This document shows positions 44,542 through 55,864 of a stretch of 64,000 bases of DNA, piece by piece. The stretch is from Planoprotostelium fungivorum. Its lineage: Eukaryota; Evosea; Variosea; Cavosteliida; Cavosteliaceae. A model generated the notes under the pieces. That model made no database searches. It saw nothing but the letters and a program-made list of their open reading frames with translations, and was not told where the DNA came from. Every line of letters starts with the position of its first letter. Position 1 is the first letter of the stretch. The stretch is taken from NCBI GenBank assembly GCA_003024175.1, contig MDYQ01000082.1:1-64000 (forward strand), written 5' to 3'. A program made the position numbers and the translations under genes.

Positions 44542-45603
44542 ATGAGCTCAGAGAACGCCAAAGGAATTATCATGGGAGGAGCCGCCCTGGGAGCCGTAGC
44601 TCTCGGCTACCTCTGGAACAAGAACCACAATGAAGTCGCCGCCGAGGAGACCACCGTCGTAGAGGAGAAGCTCCCCACCTTGAACGCCGCCCCCATCGCT
44701 TCACCCATCACCAACGGTGCCATCGTTGAGAAGAGTGAGTGTCCATCGATCTGCAAAATGGAAACTGATGGAAACATGTAGAAGTGGAGATCATCGAGGA
44801 GCCCACCTACGCCGCCGCCGAGCTGTGCTCAGAGTTGAACCCCGCCGTTAACATCCGCCAGGAGAAGGTCGGAGCCGCCGTCGTCGAGGAGCTCGCACCC
44901 ATCGTCCAAGAGGTGCACATTAATCGTGTCCAATGTGATTTCATCTCACACATATGCAGGTCGTTCACCCCGTCGAGATCGACGAGGTACAGCCCGTCGT
45001 CCACAGAGAGATCAAGCAGACTGAGGTGCACCAAGTCACCCAGCCCATCTACGACTCATACACCGCCCCCGTCAAGGAGTTCAACCGCGAGCTCTCCGCC
45101 GAGGTCCGCCCCACCCTCATAGAGGACAGGTGAGAGAACATGTGATATGATGGTCCGTGATCTGATGGAACATGTCAGCTCCCTCTTTGAGAAGGATCTG
45201 GCCGCCGGTTACGAAAAGTCCAGCCTGGCTGTCGATGCCACCCGCCACGAGACTCTCGTCAAGCCCGCCATCATCGAGACCGAAGTCAAGAAGGACATCA
45301 TCGAGATCATCCAACCCGTCATCCACAGAGACACCGTCGCCACCACCGTTGTCCACACCGCCGCCCCCATCTACGAGAAGGTGAGACATCATCTCCATCC
45401 TCTAAAGATGCATCCACGATGGTGTCTGATGGAACGTGCAGTTGGTCGAGAAGCCAGTCCTCGTCCGTGAGGTCCTCCCCCCCGTTGTCATGAGCCACGA
45501 GGAAGTTGAGGCCAAGTTGGCAAAGTTCAACCAGCTGAAGGTTGAGGAGAGCAAGGGTCGTCTGCCCTCAGTTGACACCCCTCTGGCCGGAAAGCAACTC
45601 TGA
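44542..45603 (+). CDS. Val/His/Pro-repeat stress-type protein with glycine-zipper anchor
   Basis: Starts MSSENAKGIIMGGAALGAVA, a Gly/Ala-rich hydrophobic helix. Four exons then encode Val/Glu/Pro-rich segments with repeated units such as VVHPVEIDEVQPVVHREIKQ, TEVHQVTQPIYD, IIQPVIHRDTVATTVVHTAA and KPVLVREVLPPV. Repeats of the form QPVxHRExxxTxVHxxxxPI resemble fungal proteins annotated as allergen-like or stress-induced. Such repeats form amphipathic, probably extended or helical regions. Introns are about 50 nt. The codon use is unusually GCC/GTC rich, suggesting high expression. Function unknown. Confidence 0.75.
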
Positions 45604-45829
45604 ATATAAACGATCTACTTTGTGAATGATGCATCATTGTCCATGTGATGCACGAGGATGAAACCACGCGTGAGAATGTCTTCGTTGCAGTCGTTATTTG
45701 TATCTGTGTCATTGTGGCGGTGTGTGGAAGAGAATTGGAAGTCAAGTTCAATTGATGAACAAAAATGACTGAGCGTGAACGGAATCGTTGGGAAGGGCAA
45801 AAGATGAGTAACGTTACTCATCTTTTGCC

Positions 45830-46623
45830 TCACGGTGATTTTATATTCGGCGGCACGGTCTGATGACATTCCAGCATCGAATCGATATAGTCTTCCAAAT
45901 AGGGGTCCCAGTGTGTGCTGTCGTCTCCATCGACCTCAACTTTTGTCTCCTCACGTTCACGTTCTTTCGCCTCATCTTCATTGTCTACGGCTGTGCGGGG
46001 TGTCGATGATCTTTGGAGGTAATCGTCAGCGACAAGCTTGACCAGATCGGGGAGGCGCGTGTCAGCTGGGTTGATCGAGCTCAAGTTAGAGTTAGGTGGG
46101 GGGGTCTGTTTCGGACGATATTCTATAAATTGCCACGTCTGAGAGTCCTCGAGATAGCTGACCTGATACCGATCGGTGAGATAATGATGACGGTGATTAT
46201 GTCCCTCTGATGTCTCTTCATCTCCTCACCTGACGACAGAGTCGAATCTCTCCAATTTCAGAGTATGAATATCTTCTTAACATCTTCCCCATGTTCGTGA
46301 CGCCTCTAGATGGTTTCCAATAATATCCGTCTGATTTGGCCGATGGAATGAACTGTCCACGGAATAGATAGCAACAAGAGAAAGATGAAGACGCAACATC
46401 GACCTCTGTTGCAATGTCAGAGCCGTGTGTGCATGTGCATCGTCACGACCTCACCTGACACATTAAAACGAGTGGTTCTGTACATGTTATCGAGAGGAGA
46501 AGGGGCAGAAGATGCTACCAGCACCAACAGTCGACGAACAAATAGATTCCACTCTCGGCTGTCCCACTGCATGTCCCCCGTCTCTAAAAAGTTTCTGTAG
46601 CGCTGTCGCAAAGACAGAGCCAT
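45830..46623 (-). CDS. Unrecognised protein, tandem paralogue A
   Basis: Three exons. The first starts MALSLRQRYRNFLETGD and contains WDSREWNLFVRRLL. The second has CCYLFRGQF and YYWKPSRGVTNMGKMLRRYS. The third has an EYRPKQTP segment, then PDLVKLVADDYLQRSSTP, an acidic linker, and WDPYLEDYIDSM near the end. It matches the gene at 46916-47678 throughout, so the two arose by tandem duplication. The middle (aromatic DGYYWKP, then RRY, then a Tyr-rich EYR) is loosely reminiscent of a CG-1-type DNA-binding domain, but this is only a suggestion. Confidence 0.7.
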
Positions 46624-46915
46624 GTAAAGAATGACCCTGCTGTTTTAGCTCGAGCCAAAAAATAGACTGAACCTTATTTCGTGTGAACGAACACCTCAGT
46701 GTTTGACTGACTTCACCCGCCTGCACTCAATCTAGTTTCGAGAACGCTGACAGCTTCCGTAACATTTACCGTCATCGGTATGACCCTGCTACAATATGGG
46801 GTCAATCAGCTGCACGTGACATTGCAGAATGTCATCCATTGGATGAATGTTACTGGATGTAGGACGTCGACGTTCGGCATTATATCAGCACCGAGCGAAC
46901 ACTCTTGTAGAAAAG

Positions 46916-47678
46916 TCAATCTGGTGGATTTATATATGGCGACCAAGACTCATTTGAAACCATTATGGCTCGAATGTAATCTTCCAGATAAGGATCCCAC
47001 GGCGTGTTATAGTATTCATCATCGTCTTCCTTCGGGCCGTCTCCGTTCGTCACGATCATGTGGGGTGTCGTCGATCGATGGAGGTAGTCTTCTGCCACCA
47101 TCTTTACGAGTTCATGCAGCTGCGTTCCGGCAGGATTGACGGTGCTGAAGATCAAATCAGGCACGGGATTCTGCTTGTACCGATATTCCACAAATTGCCA
47201 TTGAGAACCCTCGAGATAGCTGACCTGTCCCGATCGATGAGAATGTGATGATGTCGATGCGACCTAGGTGATCGTCGCCAACACACCTGACGACAGAGTC
47301 GAATGTTGCCATTCTCAGAGTAAGCGTACCTCCTCAGCATCTTCCCCATGTTGGTGACGCCTCTGCTTGGCTTCCAGAAGTAACCGTCTGTCTTAGCAGA
47401 AGGCGTGAACTGTCCACGGAATAGATAGCAACAGGGAAATGCACAAACCTCGTCGTCGGTCTCCTCTATATGTCGGTCAGGGACGGTGCACCTCCGCATG
47501 CATCACCTGCCGCCACGTTCAACCGAATGGTTCGATAGACGTTGATGGGAGGTGGTGCGGATGCTGCTGAGACGATAGACAGCAGACGTCTTATGAACAG
47601 ATTCCACTCTCGGCTGTCCCACCGTATGTCCCCCGTAGTTAGGAAGGTTCGGTAGCGCTCTCGCAGTGAAGAAGGCAT
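46916..47678 (-). CDS. Unrecognised protein, tandem paralogue B
   Basis: The start MPSSLRERYRTFLTTGD aligns with that of paralogue A, and all three exons correspond: WDSREWNLFIRRLL, then FRGQFTPSAKTDGYFWKPS with GKMLRRYAYSENGN, then VEYRYKQNPVPD, HELVKMVAEDYLHRSTTP and WDPYLEDYIRAIM. By eye about 60-65% of residues are shared. Intron positions are the same. No domain is firmly recognised; both copies keep open frames, so both are probably functional. Confidence 0.7.
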
Positions 47679-48170
47679 TGGTCTGTGACTCGTGCTGCCG
47701 TTCTCTCGTCGGGCCGAGAGGGGGATTGATCCTCGGCATCCGGAAAATTTCACCCTTCCCGGGTGGCTGCCTCTATCATTCGCTCGAATTGGTGTTGAGA
47801 ATACAGACAAATCACGAGCTTCTATAGGTGGTCCTGTCATTGCAAATTTGAGCGGATACCTTCGTCTGTCACAAATTGCAGTGCTCATTATTGGATATCA
47901 TACGATTGTCCTCTCTACTGGCACACTGGGGTATACAGATGTGAGAAGTCACTCCTGTGGCGAGCATCGTGCTTATTCAGTGACATAGGACCAGCCAGAC
48001 AGAGGGTTCAGTGTTCAGCGCGTAGATGAACTACAGAAGACTTCTCAACGGCTGAATGTCCATGGTAACTTGCGTCATATCGCACTATATCTGTTAAACC
48101 GTGTCAACGTCACGAGAAGAAGAGACAGTAGAGAAACAATCAAGAAGATTTATGTCATCAGAATAAGACT
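47679..48170. other. Intergenic stretch, no gene seen
   Basis: Promoter side of paralogue B and 3' side of the glycosidase gene. A 98-codon plus-strand frame is present but has no protein-like signal. Confidence 0.4.
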
Positions 48171-51145
48171 TCAGATGCACTTGTTGGTGCCAGGGGTGCA
48201 CTTGTACTTTCCATCACCCGAGTAGGCCTTGGAGCAGCAGCCGTTGGTGCACTCTGCGGAGGACGAGCAGTACTCCCATTCACCCTGTCCACCATCAGCC
48301 ATCATCACTCCCTACCTCTTCACCTTCTTCTGGTCCACGAGACACTCGTTGGTGTTCGGGGTGCACTTGTACTTTCCATCACCGGAGAACTTCTTAGAGC
48401 AGCAGTGGTTGGCACATTCAGAGGAAGAAGAGCAGAACTCCCATTCGCCCTGTTCGAGTCAGCCATGATGATGTTGATGATGTTGATGATGCTGATGATG
48501 TTGATGATGTTGATGATGTTGATGATGTCTTCACCTTGCCACCCGAAGTGGGCTGGGGAGATGCAGTGGTGGGCTGCTGTGTGGGCTGACGAGTGTTGTA
48601 GGTGGGAGCTACGGTGAGGGTCTGGTTGCTCTTGCCGTGGGGGTACACCTTGAAGGCCCAGTCTCCACGGTTGTTGTCAAAGTTGGGGAGGCCGAGTTTC
48701 TGGTTGTTACCGTTGCAAGTGAAAGAGCTCGTGGACTTGACGTAACCGTCCACGGTATCCCACACTTGGACGTCGTAGCTGGTGGGCTGAGTCGATGAAA
48801 TTTCGATGAGATCTCGTCACCTGAGGGAAGAAGTGCAGGGGACGGTAACGGTGGCGCCTTGTAGATAGAGCTGTCCACCGTTGTCTTTCAAGATGGACCA
48901 AGTATGCTTCTTGCTCTGAACCCACACGAGAGACTACGACTGGCGTCAGAACGTGGCGGGTTGTAGATCGACGGCTCACGGCGTCGTTTCCGGTGAGAGA
49001 GAGGGCTCTCAAGTTTCCGTCGGAGGCAGATAAACTCTTTGGGTACATTCCACCCAGGTTCTGTCCCTGCATAAACATACCGATGCCCTTGAAGCGGTAG
49101 TAGAGGTTACCTGGGATACGTTAGAATTTGAAATTTGAATTTTCACAGAAGGCGGGAAGAGTGAACTCACGGGGGCTGACCCTGGAGAGAGAGTTAGAGG
49201 TGATGACGAATGATGACGTCATCGCTCACCAGTTGTCCCACCACCAGGTGAAGCCGGAACCACCGGAGCCGGTAACGAGGGAACCCCAGGCCCTGATTAC
49301 GCTTGAGTACGTCTATCTACAACGCGCCGTTCTCACTCGTTGTGGAGGGTCCATCCAGCATTGTCCTGGAAGGGTGACACGTTTGGACCCTTGTAAGAGG
49401 CTCCAAATTCTCCCACCATACAAGGCTTGTTGTACTTGTTGGTCTGCGGTATAATTAACGTCGACGCTCGAACGTCGACACTCACCATGGCAGGGATGGC
49501 AGTGGTGAGCCAGCCAGCAAAATCGGGGATGCTGAGTCTGTCTCCTCCATCAGCGTACGAGTGGTACTGGATGTAGTCCAAGGTACGATCGATCTGATCA
49601 CGTGATCAGTCGAAATTTCGGTGAAATTTCACGCACCTCGTCGCGGTTCTGGTTGAGAGCAAAAGAAGTTGTGACGATGTGCTGGAATGGGTCGGTCGAT
49701 TTGAAGTAGTTGTACATCTCCTTGGCCCACTGTGCAGCTTCTCTACAACGAGTCAGTGGCTGGTTGTAGATCAAGTCACGTGATCACCCGGCGTGGCTGG
49801 AATAGTTGTCGATCCAATCTTGCTCGTTCCACAGCTCCCAGGCGAAGACGGCGGAGCTGTAGCCCCATCTAGCGATGGTGTAGCGGTATCTATCACAGTC
49901 AATATAAACGATGACGTATTATGACGTGTGATGACGTCATCACAGTGAATGTCTGACGCGTTGTAGATGGTATGTCACCTGTTCTTGAACAATTCTTTTC
50001 CTCGGGCGTTGGTCCAGACGTCCTCGGGTTTTCCGAGGGGTCCGCCGTTCTTGGAGTTGTAAGGGCTGTTGTTCCAGTTGGCGTTGACTTTGGTAGAGAA
50101 GGTGGGGTGCTGCATGAGTCAGCATGATGACGTGCGATGTATAGAGGAGGAGGACAACATGATGATGACGATCACCTGGTTGAAGCACCAGAGGATGCCG
50201 AAGCCGAGAGACTCGGCCAGAGCGACCAACTTGTCCACGTTGGTGTCTGTTCATCGTCATCGGATGTCCATGCGATGCGATCGTGTCCACGCACCTGATC
50301 CTTGGGCAGATCCGTAATCTCCGACACTTCCGCGGTTCTCTTGAGAGAAGTCATTGAGGTTCATCCACACACGGATGTAGTTGCATCCGTTCTGCTTCAG
50401 CTTGGGCATCCAACTGCGATGGACGTGTCAATCATCGTGACGATATCATATCGCATCGGATGGTGATATGGACATGGAACTCACTCGAAGTAACTGCCGA
50501 GGTAGTTGCTTCCAGTTCCCCAGGCCATGTTCTCTCCGAGAGGCCAGTAGGTGCTACCATCGTGGCTTCTCTCGAAATGAAGGTTGTCCACGCGAGACTT
50601 GTAGATGAATCCCAAGTTCTGAGAGGCGACGGCGGTGAACCGAATCGAAGAAGAGGCGGTACCTGTGATGGTTCATCTCGATGTCTACATCAGATGGATG
50701 TTCACCTGCGGAGTCGGTGGCCTTGACGGTGACGGAGTACTCTCCGACCTTGGAGGGAGAGTATCTGCACAACCATTTTCCCTTTCCTCCGAAAGATCCG
50801 TAGAAGCAGGGCAGATTGCTAGTGCCATTCACTCCGGCCTGTAATCGTCGATCAGAGAATGATATCGATCCGATCATACGATATCATACCAAGCTGAAGT
50901 AAGCATTGACGGAGATCTTGGAGGGATCGTAAGGGTTTGAGTAGCTGGTACCCAAATCGAAAGAGAGTTCGACACGGCTGAAGATGGGGACACTCGAGTT
51001 GCTGGCTGACACCTGCAAGACATCAGCTACAATGCATCGGTCGGTGTCCAGTGTGACGGATTCAAAGATGCTAACGAACCTGTCTCGAGAACGAGGCAGA
51101 GTGTGCCGCGACAAATAAGAGGGAGAGGATGAGTAGTGCTCTCAT
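48171..51145 (-). CDS. Secreted GH5-like beta-glycanase with DUF5060 head and Cys-rich tail modules
   Basis: Signal peptide MRALLILSLLFVAAHSAS. Next a DUF5060-type beta domain (RVELSFDLGTSYSNPYDPSK, then CFYGSF and WLCRYSPSKVGEYSVTVKA). The catalytic part has NYIRVWMNLNDFS, FAWELWNEQDW (Glu of the NE pair as acid/base) and CMVGEFGASYKG (Glu as nucleophile), the layout of GH5-clan endo-beta-mannanases and related enzymes. A beta domain (YDVQVWDTVDGYVKS) and a Thr/Pro linker (QPTQQPTTASPQPTS) lead to two Cys-rich modules, CANHCCSKKFSGDGKYKC and CTNGCCSKAYSGDGKYKC, probably for binding. About 15 introns, several carrying the CTACAAC element. Likely secreted to digest plant or fungal wall polymers. 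Confidence 0.88.
48461..48535. repeat. GATGTT/GATGCT microsatellite in an intron
   Basis: Twelve or so tandem copies of ATGATGTTG variants, inside the intron separating the linker exon from the first Cys-rich module. Confidence 0.9.
48940..48979 (-). repeat. Intron containing CTACAACCCGCC element
   Basis: A 40-nt intron of the GH5-like gene. The element starts 12 nt after the 5' splice site and fills the rest of the intron up to GACGCCAG. Confidence 0.65.
49293..49336 (-). repeat. Intron with the element in reverse orientation
   Basis: A 44-nt intron, GTGAGAACGGCGCGTTGTAG at its 5' end. On the plus strand this reads CTACAACGCGCCGTTCTCAC, matching the element at 26118-26165, so here the element lies in reverse relative to transcription. 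Confidence 0.7.
49743..49787 (-). repeat. Introner-like element forming an intron
   Basis: A 45-nt intron, from GTGATCACGTGACTTGAT through CTACAACCAGCC to ACTGACTCGTTGTAG at the 3' splice site. Its last 16 nt are identical to the 3' end of the intron at 26118-26165 in an unrelated gene. Splicing gives SHAG-EAAQWAKE in frame. Confidence 0.85.
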
Positions 51146-51432
51146 TCTCGCCGCCTGAGTTATGTTACCTGCTACGGTTTGATTGTAACACTCCGCTGAC
51201 GATTCCGCCAGTGAATTTTCTGACCCTGTGCCAAACGGCGGGAGAAAAGAGACGCCTGACGTTATTTGGCAACTTCTAATATCATACTGCGAGTAAGGCA
51301 GTCGACTGCTTTCTTTGTCCTCTCCTTAGAGTAGCGCGCTTGTTCGATTCAGGTTTCACAGAGAGCAGAGCGGAGAGGCGGAACAGAAGGGTCGCAGTTG
51401 TGGTGTACACTTTTACCGGCAGCAAAAGAAAG

Positions 51433-51503
51433 TGCATCCGCCGGGAATCGAACCCGGTTCGCCTGCTTGGAAGGCAGACATCATACCATTAGACCACGAA
51501 TGC
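51433..51503 (-). tRNA. tRNA-Gly(UCC)
   Basis: 71 nt on the minus strand, same sequence as the other copies. Followed by a TTTCTTTTGC T-run. Upstream flank CAACAAGCATTCG shared with the copies at 3700 and 35163. Confidence 0.97.
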
Positions 51504-51729
51504 TTGTTGTTCACGTGATCGATTAATACATGGCCTGTGATCAAATTATATGAGTAAATTGGTTTCCGCGCGTGAAAATAGTATCATATCATTTTATTTG
51601 GGTGACATCAGCAACAATGAACGCAAGTTTCAGCTCACTGCCAGCTTCTGTAAATAACACTTCATGGCATAAGAAGGGTGATATAAAGTCAAGTCAAGGT
51701 TGAAAGAACTCACCTTTTTGAACAGCCAG

Positions 51730-52426
51730 ATGGATGACCAAGAAGGTCAATGTGACGGCCAGCAGCAGCAACGGTGATGAAGTCTCTAAATTCCAAGGCA
51801 ATTTGAGGTGGGTTAATTGACCCCCACGAGACAATTACATGATTCATCTTCTCACAGACAACCCCTTCGATTTGTAGGTCGTGGAAGTGAGTTTGGTAAC
51901 AACACTCTCGATTTCTGGAGCGAATCTTCTCTCAGAGCTGCATTGCAAGAGAATCAGGTGTCCACCACTGTGAAGGAGAGGATTCAAAACCTGTCGGCCC
52001 ACCTCATTCCTACTTCCCCTTCCATCGCAGAGGAGTTGGATAATGCAGCACAGGAAGGTGAAGATCCAAACATTTTGCATGCATTTCTGACCGACACAGG
52101 ACTCCATGAAACGAAAGTCCAGCGCCCATCTTCCAATGTCGTCAATTTCGAGAGCGCTGTCGAGTACGATGCCATCACTCGCCCCGATGCAGAAGTCACC
52201 GTCGGTGAAATGGGCGTTGCACCCAGACCCAGTATGTGTTACCTTCCGTTCATCTCATCTGACGACACAAACAGACATGTTCGCTTCGCTTGTGAGCAGC
52301 GTGCGCAAGTTTGTGCCTCCCCCAGCTTTATACTCCCTGGCGGCCGCCGCGGGTTTCCTCACCCTCTGTTATGGTATCAAGTCTTGGCGACTTTCGAGTG
52401 TAGTCAATCTGCTTTCTAGGAGATAA
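51730..52426 (+). CDS. Tail-anchored protein, unrecognised family
   Basis: Exons from MDDQEGQCDGQQQQ (51730) join to LRFVGRGSEFGNNTLDFWSE, then LQENQVSTTVKERIQNLSAH, and after a 42-nt intron (52058-52099, no stop, multiple of three) to GLHETKVQRPSSN. A last intron (about 52231-52275) leads to MFASLVSSVRKFVPPP and a carboxyl-terminal hydrophobic helix YSLAAAAGFLTLCYGIKSW with a short basic end. The layout suggests a tail-anchored organelle membrane protein, for example of peroxisome or mitochondrion; the family was not identified. It converges on ABT1, with 15 bp between stops. Confidence 0.65.
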
Positions 52427-52441
52427 ATGTAAAGAAATCAT

Positions 52442-53327
52442 CTATTCGTCCGTCTCCGTCTTCTGTTTTTTGGTCTGATTGGCCTGATCGACTCTCTTCA
52501 TGTAGTTCGATCCCTTCTTCTTCTCTTGTTCTAACCTCCTCTTCAATCGATTCTGTTGTAATCTCTGTTTGTCTGTCGTCCGTTGAGTCGATCGTCATCA
52601 TTCGTGTCATTTCCATCATCGTATGATGTTTCGATAAATCGAAAGGAGGTGTATCTCCTCACCTCCTCCCACGACGTCTGCCATCTTGAATCCCTTCAGA
52701 TATTTGACGTTCCAGATGAAATCCTGCTCTCTCTTGTCTTTAGTAAACTGTCGACCCACAGGTGCATTGTTGAGGAAATCTGCCACCTGCAATTCGATCA
52801 GGCACGACATCATCATGATCGTGACGACCCACCTTCCTGGCGACACTCCTCTTCTCGAACTCGACCCATGCCTCTTTGTAATACTTCCTGTTCTTCTGTT
52901 TTTGCATGGGCACTTGTGTCATGTGAACTGATTTAACCTGATGAATTTGAGTGGACGAAGAGATGGAAGGTGAAGATGAAAGACGGACAGCACCAAAGGG
53001 ACCAGACCAATTGTTTTTGAACCAATTGTAGCCTTTGATGAAGCCAGGCAGACGACTGAGATAAACAACTCCTGATTGTGTCTCTTCTGCTGCGACGAGC
53101 TTCTTCTCCTTCTTTGGTTTCAATGATACGGTCAGATCGTCTCCATCGTCTTCGTCATCTTCTGAATCCGAATTTTCCTCCTCTTCTTCTTGTCTTTGGT
53201 CAACTTTCTTCCCTGCTTGAGGAGCAGCTGGTTGAACATCATCATCAGAATCATCGTCGAAATCGTTGAAGCCTCCTGCATACATCCTCTCCTCTTCCGA
53301 GTTGTTGGCTTCATCGTTGTCAGACAT
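52442..53327 (-). CDS. ABT1/ESF2-type ribosome biogenesis RNA-binding protein
   Basis: A strongly acidic head (MSDNDEANNSEEERMYAGGF and an Asp/Glu/Ser run) leads to the ABT1/ESF2 RRM: GVVYLSRLPGFIKG, an insertion or intron, then VRLSSSPS, KNRKYYKEAWVEFEKRSVAR joined to KVADFLNNAPVGRQFTKDKR and DFIWNVKYLKGFKMADV. The last exon is a basic helix (NRLKRRLEQEKKKGSNYMKR) ending in KTETDE. ESF2 acts in the small-subunit processome for 18S rRNA maturation. Start at 53327 is the first ATG of the acidic head and is divergent from the HAD gene (109 bp). Confidence 0.9.
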
Positions 53328-53436
53328 GTTGAACGTGTCGCTGTTTCGATCGGAATGATGTGATGTGATGCGAAAGATGGGTTTTAAGGTTTTACAGAAC
53401 TTTCTCAATTGAACAAATATCCTGCCAACTGACAAG

Positions 53437-54650
53437 ATGGACCCCCTGCCCTCAAATTTTACCGCTGACAACATCAAACTCGTCGTCACCGATGTGGATG
53501 GCACTCTCTTGGGTCCAGATCATCAGCTGAGCGATAGGACGGCCAGAGTACTGAATGCTCTTCCATCTCACGTCAGGTTCATGCTGGCCACGGGAAAAAC
53601 AAAGTGGTCCACGAGGGACATCTACAAGCGAGTAGGTAGGTAGATGGCTTCCGATTGATGTCGTACATTGTCGAATTCTATGACACTGTCTCGATCTTTG
53701 ACACTGTACTCTTGAAAAGTCTCACACGTGGAACAGATCGCCTCCAGGATAATCCATCCATCTTCCTCAATGGTCTCTTCGTCGTTCACCCCGATGGAAC
53801 ACCTGTCTTTCAGACCACTCTTTCACCAAAGATCGTCCTCGAGGTAGACGCTGACATCTTCCATCTCTTCCAGATGCTGAGTTGTATTTCAAAAGATGTT
53901 GGACTACAGCACATCGGGCGCCGATCGGTTCGTCATCCTCTATTGCGGAGAGCGCATCGTGGGCTCATCCTTCAACTGGGTCCAGCATCTGGCCGATCTG
54001 ACACAATTGTATCACGAGCCCATCTGCGAGAAGATCGAGCACGAAGATTTGAAGAAGATGATTCAAGACACGAGTTTGGCCGTGCACAAGATGATCTTCT
54101 TGACTGAGGTGAGGAGTCTGTGAGATGTGATCTGAAGGATTGTTTAGAAGGACTCTGGAGTGGAGGTCGTCAGGCAGGATCTACGCCAACGCTTCGAAGG
54201 TACTGAGATGGTGAGCCACCATCGCTGTCGATCATCATCATTACATCGTTGATCATCTGATTCGAATTTATTCTTCATCTTCATCAGCCTCCTTCTCACG
54301 ACGAACAGTCTGGTGCTTACGACTCCGTCCAAGCCGTCCCACAGATGCTGGAGATCGTGCCTATGGGAACTTCTAAAGCGGTGGCCCTGGAAAACATCTG
54401 CAGAGAGCTGAACTTATCACCCGACCAAGCCATTGCATTCGGGTGAGTCACCCACCGAATCACATCTTAGAGCCAACTCTGAGCCAGAGACGGAGAGAAC
54501 GACATCACCATGCTGAAACTGGCCGGGTGTTCGGTTGCAGTGGGGAACGCAAAGCCATTCGTAAAGTCTGTCGCTAAATACGTCGGAAAGAGCAATGGAG
54601 AGGACGGCCTGGCCGATGTCTTGTCGAGAATATTTTCCATAAATGTGTAG
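53437..54650 (+). CDS. HAD-superfamily (Cof/IIB-type) phosphatase
   Basis: HAD motif I is KLVVTDVDGTLLGPDH near the start, motif II Thr in MLATGKTK, motif III Lys in GTSKAVALENICRE near 54370, and motif IV is GDGENDITMLKLAG split by an intron near 54444-54488. The cap region (SGADRFVILYCGERIVGSSF and following) between motifs II and III fits class IIB (Cof type). These enzymes hydrolyse phosphate from small metabolites such as sugar phosphates or flavin/pyridoxal phosphates; the substrate cannot be predicted here. Spliced length about 290 residues. Confidence 0.9.
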
Positions 54651-54698
54651 AGGAGCATCACTGCACCGATCATGTAAGAGTCGAGTTAGAATGCAGAC

Positions 54699-54817
54699 AG
54701 CTACGATCATACCAGACTGAAAGCCCACGAACCCATTCCGAACTCGTAAGGTAAGCAGTCGTGGGCGATGCTAATACTGTGATGGGAGACCGCACGGGAA
54801 TCCATCGTGTCGTAGCT
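54699..54817 (+). rRNA. 5S ribosomal RNA
   Basis: 119 nt with the same helix I (AGCTACGA/TCGTAGCT) and core as the copy at 34903. It has C for G near position 18 and A for T near position 86. A T-run follows immediately. It begins 48 bp after the HAD stop codon on the same strand. Confidence 0.97.
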
Positions 54818-55045
54818 TTTTGTTCCTCGCTGTTTCGACGCTCTGTACGAGAACTACATCAGATTGAATGGAAGAAACGTGTTGTGAACGGTGATCTGCC
54901 GCTGAGATACCATAAAAAGACGGACAAAATTGTCGCGTTGATGACGTCAACAACGGTTGAATTTCGACGGTGATGTCGTGACACTTTACACAGACTACAA
55001 GAACACAAAGTATAATCAACACACGAACACAAGCGAAAACAAAAC

Positions 55046-55608
55046 ATGACGTCAGCTGAGAAGAAGGGAAAAGATCTACCACTGCAGGGACTAACGCAAG
55101 ATGGATGGTCCAACGAAGAGGAGGCAACAACTACCTGTGCATGTGGAGCCGTCCAAATGGTCGTGGTAAGTTCGCTGCTTTTAACATGCATTCTGAAGAT
55201 CGTTAGCCTCTGAAAGCGCCTGGTCTAGTCAACACGTTCGTCTGTCACTGCGCCGACTGCCGAAAGGTCTCAGCGTCCATGTTTGCAACCAATCTGACCA
55301 CACTGGACTCACACACTCGCTTCACTCGTGGCGAAGAGAATCTGACCCTCTTCGCTCAGTCACACACGACCACAACTGGACGCAAGATGACGAACGCTTT
55401 CTGTCGAACGTGCGGAACCATTATGTACCGCTTTGGAGAGGTCGCGCCAGGCACAAAGTTTATGCGTGGCGGGCCGATCGACGATCACACGTTGCATGAT
55501 ACGATCTTGAAACCTCAAGTGGAACTGTTTGCAGAACATCGAACCGCGTGGGTCACACCAGTGGAAGGATCTGAGCAGGCACACGGTATGGGAACATTTG
55601 GAGGATAA
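55046..55608 (+). CDS. GFA/CENP-V-type zinc enzyme
   Basis: Two exons: MTSAEKKGKDLPLQGL through the first zinc motif CACGAVQMVV, then an intron of about 40 nt, then FVCHCADCRKVSASMFATNL and FCRTCGTIMYRFGEVAPG. The Cys positions (CxCG, CHCxxCRK, CRxCGT) are those of the glutathione-dependent formaldehyde-activating enzyme (GFA) domain, also found in CENP-V. The protein is about 170 residues, a single domain, with a Gly/His-rich end. Glutathione-conjugate metabolism is the usual assignment, but many family members have unknown substrates. Confidence 0.9.
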
Positions 55609-55864
55609 AAGCAGGCCGCTTTATGGAAGATTTCGATCATTAGAATATTTCAACAAATGAACATGAATATCAAGGGATCTACTATCCAGATTGGATGCAT
55701 CAAGCCATTGAGAGTCGTGTTAGAGGACCGCAGTGTTCCCTCTTCTCACTTGTACTTTACACTCATCAACTCGTAAACTGATCGTCGTCACATCAATGGC
55801 AACATCATTACACTATCATCAAAACACCATCAAAACACCATCATCCACTTGTTACAGATACATT
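55609..55864. other. Convergent intergenic region
   Basis: About 255 bp between two convergent stop codons; no gene seen. Confidence 0.5.
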
